Shown here: in pieces, positions 1 to 5,346 of the stretch | How the letters are laid out: the number at the start of each line of letters is the position of its first letter | How positions within the stretch are numbered: position 1 is the stretch's first letter | Assembly (NCBI GenBank): GCA_905194705.1 | Contig: CAJJTI010000136.1 | Span: 1-5,346 of the forward strand | DNA: 5,346 nucleotides | DNA from: an uncultured Solobacterium sp. | GTDB taxonomy: Bacteria > Bacillota_I > Bacilli_A > Erysipelotrichales > Erysipelotrichaceae | Direction: 5' to 3' | Translations under genes and position numbers: made by a program | The notes under the pieces: generated by a model | Database searches by the model: none | Told to the model about the DNA's origin: nothing | What the model saw: only the letters and a program-made list of their open reading frames with translations

Positions 1-1
1 A

Positions 2-370
2 CTTGTACTTAGTTTACCTGTTGTGATATTTACCTCATCTATTTCTCTTGTGTGTTTGGCTTATGGACAGATATTATTAGGTGTTGTCGGTTTTTTTCTA
101 ATCTATTTTATGATGATTAGTAGATATTTGCATATTTCTTTGATTACCTATCTTGATTCTTTTTTAAAAAATTTGTGTGTAGTTCTTACTTTTGGTTTGA
201 TATGTTCAATAGTGATTCACTTTAATCCATTTGATATTGAGTCTAATTATTTGACTTTACTTATTTATGGAAGTATATTCTTTGTTTTGTATGCTATTAT
301 TGTTATCTACTTTTATAGAAATGATATAGTATTATCGCAGGTTATCTTACAATTTTCTCGAAAAAAATAA
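2..370 (+). CDS. Polysaccharide flippase, C-terminal fragment (Wzx-like, cut by window start)
   Basis: The frame is open from the first complete codon at position 2 to the TAA at 368-370, giving 122 residues. A GTG at 23 lies inside this open frame and is probably an internal valine, not the start. The fragment is very hydrophobic, with membrane segments around LGVVGFFLIYFMM, LCVVLTFGLICSIVI and a third near LTLLIYGSIFFVLYAIIVIY, and it ends in a basic tail (FSRKK). The opening stretch SLPVVIFTSSISLVCLAYGQ followed by a GFFLIYF-like helix resembles the last third of Wzx/PST-family flippases, which move lipid-linked repeat units across the inner membrane. The position in a polysaccharide locus that also carries a polymerase fits this role. 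Any other multi-pass transporter end is possible because the diagnostic N-terminal part lies outside the window. The stop is 16 bp before the next start, so the two genes are probably co-transcribed. Confidence 0.65.
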   Translation, partial: LVLSLPVVIFTSSISLVCLAYGQILLGVVGFFLIYFMMISRYLHISLITYLDSFLKNLCVVLTFGLICSIVIHFNPFDIESNYLTLLIYGSIFFVLYAIIVIYFYRNDIVLSQVILQFSRKK

Positions 371-386
371 AATTGCAATACACAAT

Positions 387-1763
387 ATGAAGAGCTTCGG
401 ATTTACAGCAATGATTAATAGAGATTTATATAATGAGGGAAATATAAACTATTCATCATTTATAAAAAATAAAAATATAGCTTGTTATGCTCACTTTTTA
501 GAGAAGTTTACTGATGATAAAATATTTAAAGAGAATGATTCTTACTTGTTATTACTCGATGGAGTTGTTCTTAATAAAAAACAGTTGATGACTACGGCAA
601 AGGTGTCCGATTGGTTTTCATATTTAACGATGCAGTATGAAGAAAAAGGAAATACTTTTTTTGATGAACTGAGAGGATCATTTTGTGGACTATTAGTGGA
701 TAAGCCTAAGAGATGCTCGATACTGTTTACTGATCATATAGGGAGTAAATTTATATATTATACAAGGCAAGATAATACATTCGCTTGTTCAACTATGATT
801 GCTAACTTATATAAATTTAGACATGCTAACCATTTAAATTGGGTGGCTCACGAGATGGGGTATACAGATCAATTAAATATAACTTTTTCTCAGACAGATT
901 ATTGGGATGAGATAGTTTCCAAGCAAATTGCAACTTATTTGAAGCATGAATGGTTGTTTAAAGCTCTTGATAATGGACTTTGGTTATATAATCTTGATAA
1001 TGTATTGGAAATAACTGGAGGAAATGTACTTTATTATGGTCAAGCACATGGAATGAGCTTGTATAAATATTTGAATTTTGAGGATTTTGGTATTCTGCAT
1101 TCAGGCCAATTAGGAGGAGGGCAAGAAAAAGGTGAATCTTTTTCTTATGGTGATGGAGCTTACTCAACTAAATATCTTCATTTATTAGATATCAAACAAT
1201 TAGAAAAATATCCCAATAAGGAAATTGGAATGTATTATTGTAGATATTTTAATGGAACTATGCAAGGACAAATTCCAGTTTATGCATATTTGGAGACAAC
1301 AGCTCCTTTTATAGATTGGGATGCTCTCAGTAGAATTAGTAAGGTTCCAATTTCTATGCGTTATGCCGGTATTGATACTCTGCAAAACAAATGGATTATT
1401 GCTAAATATCCTAAAGCTGCAGATTTTGTATGGGAGAGCATTAAATCTAAAATAACAGAGCCTACCATTACTATAGCAGGGCGTACTCGTACCATAAGAC
1501 AATGTAGAGAAGCTATTAAAAATAAATTGCATTTTGGAAAGAACGGAAATTGTAGTAAAATGCACATGAATCCGATAGAGTATTATCTTCAAACTAATTT
1601 TGAATTAAGAGATTTTATTAACGATAAACTTTTAGATGTGGATTGTATTGAAAATAAGACAGTACGCGATATTGTGATTGAAATCATGACAAAAGGTTCG
1701 TATATGGAAAAAATTCAAGCTGTTACATTGGTGAGAACCATAAGATTATTAGGAATTGAGTAG
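387..1763 (+). CDS. Asparagine-synthase-like amidotransferase family protein lacking the PP-loop (probable internal deletion)
   Basis: This 458-residue protein looks like the asparagine-synthase-like proteins of Bacteroides polysaccharide loci. Residues about 1-145 resemble a class II glutaminase domain, with LLLDGVVLNKKQL at 56-67, FFDELRGSFCGLL at 91-103 and FTDHIGSKFIYY at 114-125. The nucleophilic Cys2 is absent (the start is MKSFGF), as in many members of this subgroup. Residues about 152-450 resemble the rear of the synthetase domain: VAHEMGYTDQLNITFSQTDY, LKHEWLFKALDNG, GGNVLYYGQAHG, GDGAYS, KWIIAKYPKAADFVWE. In homologues as I recall them, the WVAHEMGY segment directly follows the SGGLDSR ATP-pyrophosphatase loop, itself about 100 residues beyond the glutaminase end. 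Here that loop and preceding segment are missing, with no frameshift or stop. The protein is therefore shorter than the roughly 550-600 residues I expect. An intact enzyme would be a candidate to amidate a sugar uronate; this one is probably a pseudoenzyme or a recent deletion allele. The family call is fairly sure; the deletion is inferred from remembered homologues. Confidence 0.75.
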   Translation: MKSFGFTAMINRDLYNEGNINYSSFIKNKNIACYAHFLEKFTDDKIFKENDSYLLLLDGVVLNKKQLMTTAKVSDWFSYLTMQYEEKGNTFFDELRGSFCGLLVDKPKRCSILFTDHIGSKFIYYTRQDNTFACSTMIANLYKFRHANHLNWVAHEMGYTDQLNITFSQTDYWDEIVSKQIATYLKHEWLFKALDNGLWLYNLDNVLEITGGNVLYYGQAHGMSLYKYLNFEDFGILHSGQLGGGQEKGESFSYGDGAYSTKYLHLLDIKQLEKYPNKEIGMYYCRYFNGTMQGQIPVYAYLETTAPFIDWDALSRISKVPISMRYAGIDTLQNKWIIAKYPKAADFVWESIKSKITEPTITIAGRTRTIRQCREAIKNKLHFGKNGNCSKMHMNPIEYYLQTNFELRDFINDKLLDVDCIENKTVRDIVIEIMTKGSYMEKIQAVTLVRTIRLLGIE

Positions 1764-1968
1764 TTTATAGAGTTTTTTAAATGTGTATTGTTAAACGACT
1801 TAATAAAGTTGAAAATCAGATCTCCTAAATCGGGGAATGTTGATCTCGTCTATTTTTATAGGGAAGATCTAGTGTGAACAGTTATATACGATTTTTTCAG
1901 GTATTTATTGAATGTCTGATATGATGGATATATTCTATTTTGAGTACTAATTAATAATTTATTTAAAT
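1764..1968. other. Intergenic region between the amidotransferase-like gene and wecC
   Basis: These 205 bp carry no open frame of useful length on either strand. They form the longest gap in the window and mark the change from very AT-rich sequence to the less AT-rich wecC-wecB pair. I saw no convincing Bacteroides-type promoter. The nearest -7-like match is TATTTTG at 1936-1942, one base short of TAnnTTTG and without a well-placed upstream TTTG. T-runs at 1853-1857 and 1892-1897 do not immediately follow a strong stem, so no terminator is called. An imperfect hairpin at 1842-1869 is listed separately. The region could be a recombination scar, an untranslated leader or degraded coding sequence. 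Confidence 0.6.
1842..1869. repeat. Imperfect inverted repeat (possible hairpin)
   Basis: An outer 5-bp stem pairs GATCT (1842-1846) with AGATC (1865-1869). A 2x2 mismatch follows, then an inner 5-bp stem pairs TCTAT (1849-1853) with ATAGG (1858-1862, including one G-T pair), around a four-T loop at 1854-1857. It is not followed directly by a T-run, so it does not look like an intrinsic terminator. A hairpin of this size is expected fairly often by chance in AT-rich DNA, so any role is speculative. Confidence 0.3.
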
Positions 1969-3174
1969 ATGAAGGCTTGTTTTATGGGATTGGGCTATAT
2001 CGGCTTACCCACAGCAATTATTGCCGCTAAACACGGTATTCAAATAACCGGTGTTGACATTAATCCTAAAGTGGTTGAGATGACTAACCAAGGTAAATTA
2101 CATATCATTGAACCCGGTATGCAAGAATTACTTCAAGAGGTAATTTCGTCCGGTCAATTGAAGGCTTCAATCACTCCGGAAGTTAGTGATGCTTATTTTA
2201 TGGTTGTGCCAACTCCTTTTAAGGGTGATCATGAACCGGATATTTCTTATGTAGAAGCAGCTACTCGTACTGTTATCCCTTTCTTAAAAGAAGGAGATTT
2301 ATATGTAATTGAGTCAACTTCTCCAGTGGGTACTACTGATAAAATGGCTAATCTGATTTTTGAATTACGCCCGGAGTTGAAAGATAAAATTTATATCGCT
2401 TATTGTCCGGAGCGTGTGCTGCCAGGGAATGTAATTCATGAATTAGTTCATAATGATCGTGTTATTGGCGGTATGAATGAGGCATCCACTGATAAAGCGA
2501 TTGAATTCTACAGCCAGTTTGTACAAGGTACACTTCATCGCACAAATTGTAAAACGGCAGAAATGTGTAAATTAACAGAAAACTCTTCTCGTGATGTACA
2601 AATCGCTTTTGCTAATGAACTTTCATTGATATGTGATAAGGCTGGCATAAATGTTTGGGAGTTGATAAACTTGGCAAATAAACATCCTCGTGTCAACATA
2701 CTCCAGCCTGGTTGTGGTGTCGGTGGGCATTGCATTGCGGTAGATCCTTATTTCATTACTGCAGATTTTCCTATGGAGTCTAAGATTATTTCTACAGCTC
2801 GTGAGATCAATAACTATAAGGCTTTTTGGTGTGCCGAGAAAGTGCAAAATGCGATGTTGAAGTTTGAGTTGGAACATCATTGTAAACCGGTTATTGCTAT
2901 GATGGGATTGGCCTTTAAACCGGATATTGATGATTTGCGCGAGGCTCCTGCAAAATATATTACAACTAAGGTGATGCAAAGCTGTAATAATGCCAATATT
3001 TATATAGTAGAACCTAATGTGCAGGAACACAACGTATTTAAACTTACAGACTATAAAGAAGCCTATGAGAGGGCTGATATAGTCGTTTTTTTGGTTGCCC
3101 ATTCTGTATTTAAATCCCTGCCATATAATGACAGGAAAGTAATTCTTGACTTTTGCGGAATTTATAAGAAATAA
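1969..3174 (+). CDS. wecC: UDP-N-acetyl-D-mannosamine dehydrogenase (WecC type)
   Basis: This 401-residue cytoplasmic protein has the full architecture of the UDP-glucose/GDP-mannose dehydrogenase family, which oxidises a sugar C6 alcohol to the acid with two NAD+. The N-terminal Rossmann loop GLGYIGLP is at residues 7-14 with acidic D30 at the next strand end. VVPTP (79-83) and ESTSPVGTT (115-123) follow, then CPERVLPG (146-153). The central helix carries K201 and N205 in KLTEN. The catalytic cysteine is C255 in GVGGHCIAVDPYF. The C-terminal UDP-binding domain begins near GLAFKPDIDDLREAP (313-327). The motif QPGCGVGGHCIAVDP fits the UDP-ManNAc dehydrogenase branch (WecC) better than UDP-glucose dehydrogenase, and the adjacent 2-epimerase supplies exactly that substrate. 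The product is UDP-ManNAcA. The length is normal for the family. The ATG at 1969 gives a start two residues from the Rossmann strand. A related dehydrogenase acting on another UDP-HexNAc is the main alternative. Confidence 0.92.
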   Translation: MKACFMGLGYIGLPTAIIAAKHGIQITGVDINPKVVEMTNQGKLHIIEPGMQELLQEVISSGQLKASITPEVSDAYFMVVPTPFKGDHEPDISYVEAATRTVIPFLKEGDLYVIESTSPVGTTDKMANLIFELRPELKDKIYIAYCPERVLPGNVIHELVHNDRVIGGMNEASTDKAIEFYSQFVQGTLHRTNCKTAEMCKLTENSSRDVQIAFANELSLICDKAGINVWELINLANKHPRVNILQPGCGVGGHCIAVDPYFITADFPMESKIISTAREINNYKAFWCAEKVQNAMLKFELEHHCKPVIAMMGLAFKPDIDDLREAPAKYITTKVMQSCNNANIYIVEPNVQEHNVFKLTDYKEAYERADIVVFLVAHSVFKSLPYNDRKVILDFCGIYKK

Positions 3175-3189
3175 TTAATCCCTTATAGC

Positions 3190-4371
3190 ATGAAGAAAGT
3201 TATGTTGGTTTTCGGGACTCGTCCTGAAGCTATAAAGATGGCTCCTTTGGTAAAAGAATTTCAGAAATATCCGGAGATGTTTAAGACAATCGTATGCGTT
3301 ACCGGTCAGCATCGCGAAATGCTTGACCAAGTATTACGCATATTTGAAATCACTCCTGATTATGACTTGAATATTATGAAACAGGGGCAGGATTTGTATG
3401 ATGTAACAGCTCGTGTCTTGACAGGTATGAGGGAAGTACTGCAAGAATCCCAGCCTGATTTAGTTTTAGTGCATGGTGATACAACTACTTCTACCGCCGC
3501 AGCTTTAGCTGCTTTTTATCGACAAATTCCGGTGGGGCATATTGAAGCGGGACTTCGTACACATAATATTTATAGTCCATGGCCTGAAGAAATGAACCGT
3601 CAGATCACTGGGCGTATTGCTACTTATCATTTTTCTCCCACACTTTTGAGCAGACAGAACTTGCTGAAAGAAGGTATCCATAATTCTTTTATAACAGTGA
3701 CAGGTAATACTGTAATCGATGCACTTTATATGGTAGTGAATAAGATAAAGAACAACAAGCAACTGGATAAAGAATTGGAGAATATTCTACAACAATCGGG
3801 CTATGATGTGAATCGTTTATGTGGTGGAAAGAAACTTGTACTGATAACTGGTCATCGCCGAGAAAACTTTGGTGATGGTTTTATATCAATGTGTATGGCC
3901 ATCAAAGCACTGACATCAAAATATCCGAATGTTGATTTTGTTTATCCAATGCATTTGAATCCTAATGTTCGTAAACCGATTCATGAGGTTTTTGGTGAAG
4001 ACTTAACTACTTTGCATAATATGTTTTTTATAGAACCTTTGGAGTATCTTTCATTTGTTTACTTGATGGAAAAATCAACCATTGTATTGACTGATAGTGG
4101 AGGTATTCAAGAGGAAGCTCCGGGGTTAGGGAAGCCTGTGTTGGTAATGCGAGATACTACTGAACGACCAGAAGCTTTGGAAGCCGGAACTGTGAAACTA
4201 GTAGGTACTGATTATGATAAGATAGTTTATGAAGTATCTGCTTTATTGGATGATCAGGACTATTATGAACAAATGAGTAAAGCGATTAATCCTTATGGTG
4301 ATGGAATAGCGTGTGATAGAATTCTCTCATATATAGAATTATTGTGGAAGAGAAATATTGAAAGAAAATAA
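3190..4371 (+). CDS. wecB: UDP-N-acetylglucosamine 2-epimerase, non-hydrolysing (WecB type)
   Basis: This 393-residue protein is a full-length non-hydrolysing 2-epimerase that interconverts UDP-GlcNAc and UDP-ManNAc in the cytoplasm, with the two-domain GT-B-like fold. Family motifs occur in order: FGTRPEAIKMAPL (8-20), TGQHREML (38-45), HGDTTT (95-100), GHIEAGLRT (116-124), PWPEEMNR (130-137), TGNTVID (171-177), TGHRREN (220-226), TDSGGIQEEAPGLGKP (301-316) and RDTTERPEA (321-329). The residues matching the known active-site set of the E. coli enzyme are all present: K16, D97, E119, E133 and H222. The gene starts 15 bp after wecC, so the two are almost certainly co-transcribed. The order here is wecC then wecB. 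Together they form the UDP-ManNAcA supply route. No Shine-Dalgarno sequence is evident before the ATG. The family call is near certain; use of the product in this polymer is inferred from context. Confidence 0.95.
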   Translation: MKKVMLVFGTRPEAIKMAPLVKEFQKYPEMFKTIVCVTGQHREMLDQVLRIFEITPDYDLNIMKQGQDLYDVTARVLTGMREVLQESQPDLVLVHGDTTTSTAAALAAFYRQIPVGHIEAGLRTHNIYSPWPEEMNRQITGRIATYHFSPTLLSRQNLLKEGIHNSFITVTGNTVIDALYMVVNKIKNNKQLDKELENILQQSGYDVNRLCGGKKLVLITGHRRENFGDGFISMCMAIKALTSKYPNVDFVYPMHLNPNVRKPIHEVFGEDLTTLHNMFFIEPLEYLSFVYLMEKSTIVLTDSGGIQEEAPGLGKPVLVMRDTTERPEALEAGTVKLVGTDYDKIVYEVSALLDDQDYYEQMSKAINPYGDGIACDRILSYIELLWKRNIERK

Positions 4372-4513
4372 ATTTCGTTATGGCTATTTTATGTTTTAGA
4401 TAGTTAGATAAAAAATGTGTAGACTGGGTGAGATCGTGAGTTTAGATGACTTAAAAGGTAAAATAATAGTTTGTTTTGTTTAAGTTTGAAATAAGTTCCT
4501 ATATACTTTGAGG
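4372..4513. other. Intergenic region between wecB and the polymerase gene
   Basis: These 142 bp hold several stops in every frame I read and no recognisable small gene. Three TTTG tetramers (4470-4473, 4475-4478, 4485-4488) and ATACTTTG at 4503-4510 recall a Bacteroides promoter. However, the spacings are wrong (24 or 14 bp against about 19-21), and the -7-like element would lie only a few bases before the ATG. I therefore call no promoter. The gap marks the return to very AT-rich coding sequence. Confidence 0.5.
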
Positions 4514-5346
4514 ATGATAATCTATTTTTTCTTCTTATTATTAACCCTGTTAGGTCATTATGGAAACCCTAATGGAAACAATATAAAAATGTGGTACATT
4601 ATTAATTTTGTAATGGCATTTTTTATATGTTGTGGGTATACTACAGGATCTGATTGGAGAGGTTATGAGTATCAGTATTATGATTATAGACCTTTTGATT
4701 TCTATACAGAACCGGGTTTTGTAATTTTACAATCAGTCTTTCAATTATTAAAAATAGACTTTTGGCATTTTGCACTATTGATAAAATTTGCCCTTTATAC
4801 GATAATTATAAAAGCTATTAAAGAATATGTGGGGTTCAATTGTTATTTTAGTTTAGCATATTTTTATGTTTTGATAGGGTTATTTGGTTTCATAGATTTT
4901 CCTATGAGAAATATGATTTCTGTTTGTATTGCTTTGTATTGTTTTAAATATTATTGCTCAGAACAGAAAATGAAATATTTCTTTTTTGCGGGATTGTCTG
5001 CTTGTTTTCATTACTCAGGAATACTGATGTTTTTAATCTATTTTATTCGTTTGGAAGGAATTGGGAATAGAAGTCTGGTTCTTTTATTTGTGATATTTAA
5101 TATTGCAATATCATTTATTGATATATATTTATTTAATTATATTAATAATCTACTGGATGGCTCTTTTGCGCAGTACTATATGGATGCATATTTCAGTGAT
5201 GAAGAAGGTACACTAGGTAAAGGTATTAGTATGGGGTATTTGATGCATATTATATTCTTTTTGGGTATTATTAAATATCGGAAAGAAATTCAACAGCTTA
5301 GGTATGGCAAGGCTCTGTTATTATGTGGCGTTTTATATCCATTTCT
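4514..5346 (+). CDS. EpsG/Wzy-type polysaccharide polymerase, N-terminal part (cut by window end)
   Basis: From the ATG at 4514 the frame stays open to the window end, giving 277 residues plus two bases of the next codon. The protein is strongly hydrophobic with many membrane segments, for example residues 2-13, 27-40, 84-100, 111-126, 133-146, 154-176, 187-205 and 241-253. It carries the EpsG-family pattern: TTGSDWRGYEYQYY (43-56), EPGFVILQ (66-73), an arginine-asparagine pair in FPMRNMIS (129-136) and FHYSG (165-169). EpsG-like proteins are the Wzy-type polymerases of many Gram-negative capsule and exopolysaccharide loci, joining flipped repeat units at the periplasmic face of the inner membrane. 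In-frame codons upstream reach a stop at 4487-4489, so ATG 4514 or TTG 4508 are the only plausible starts. A weak GAGG lies too close to the ATG to act as a normal ribosome site. Full-length members are typically about 340-400 residues, so roughly a quarter is missing. Confidence 0.85.
   Translation, partial: MIIYFFFLLLTLLGHYGNPNGNNIKMWYIINFVMAFFICCGYTTGSDWRGYEYQYYDYRPFDFYTEPGFVILQSVFQLLKIDFWHFALLIKFALYTIIIKAIKEYVGFNCYFSLAYFYVLIGLFGFIDFPMRNMISVCIALYCFKYYCSEQKMKYFFFAGLSACFHYSGILMFLIYFIRLEGIGNRSLVLLFVIFNIAISFIDIYLFNYINNLLDGSFAQYYMDAYFSDEEGTLGKGISMGYLMHIIFFLGIIKYRKEIQQLRYGKALLLCGVLYPF

Noticed and set aside
23..370. GTG at position 23 as the start of a small 115-residue membrane protein
   Set aside because: The frame is open upstream to the window edge with in-family residues (LVLSLPV), so this is an internal codon of a truncated larger gene.
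958..1592. Several minus-strand open frames inside the amidotransferase-like gene
   Set aside because: They lie opposite a well-supported coding frame, have no recognisable domains, and read as low-complexity shadow translations.
1792..1836. Short stems CGACTT/AAGTTG and TCTCC/GGGGA after the amidotransferase-like gene, considered as a terminator
   Set aside because: Both stems are only 5-6 bp with a G-T pair, and neither is followed directly by a T-run.
2535..3102. Minus-strand open frames opposite wecC, and a further one opposite wecB at 3505-3762
   Set aside because: The plus-strand frames carry complete enzyme motifs throughout, and the antisense frames show none.
4470..4510. Possible Bacteroides promoter (TTTG elements and ATACTTTG) before the polymerase gene
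   Set aside because: The spacing between boxes is 24 or 14 bp instead of about 19-21, the -7 box is off consensus, and transcription would start at or inside the start codon.

Overview
The window is a slice of a surface (capsular or O-antigen type) polysaccharide biosynthesis locus. It most likely comes from a member of the Bacteroidales (Bacteroides, Phocaeicola or Parabacteroides type). The reasons are AT-rich sequence, starts without clear Shine-Dalgarno sequences, all genes on one strand, and protein styles typical of Bacteroides capsule loci. The taxon is inferred from gene style; no taxonomic marker is present.

Layout, all on the + strand: (1) 2-370 is the C-terminal end of a multi-pass membrane protein, probably the Wzx flippase, cut by the window start. 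(2) 387-1763 is an asparagine-synthase-like amidotransferase family protein. Its N-terminal glutaminase-like domain appears to be joined directly to the back half of the synthetase domain, and the ATP-binding SGGxDS PP-loop is absent. (3) 1764-1968 is a 205-bp non-coding gap containing one imperfect hairpin. (4) 1969-3174 is a UDP-N-acetyl-D-mannosamine dehydrogenase (WecC type). (5) 3190-4371 is a UDP-N-acetylglucosamine 2-epimerase (WecB type), 15 bp downstream. (6) 4372-4513 is a 142-bp non-coding gap. (7) 4514 to the window end is the N-terminal 277 residues of an EpsG/Wzy-type polysaccharide polymerase.

WecB and WecC together would convert UDP-GlcNAc to UDP-ManNAc and then to UDP-ManNAcA, a uronic acid building block. 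Glycosyltransferases outside the window would assemble the repeat unit, the flippase would export it and the EpsG-like protein would polymerise it. An asparagine-synthase-like protein in such a locus would, if intact, be a candidate for amidating a uronic acid carboxyl group. The copy here looks unable to bind ATP in the normal way.

The wecC-wecB pair is visibly less AT-rich than its neighbours. It is probably a conserved precursor cassette set among serotype-specific genes. The most unusual thing in the window is the asparagine-synthase-like gene that has lost its PP-loop yet keeps an open reading frame. Nothing else points clearly to an undescribed system.
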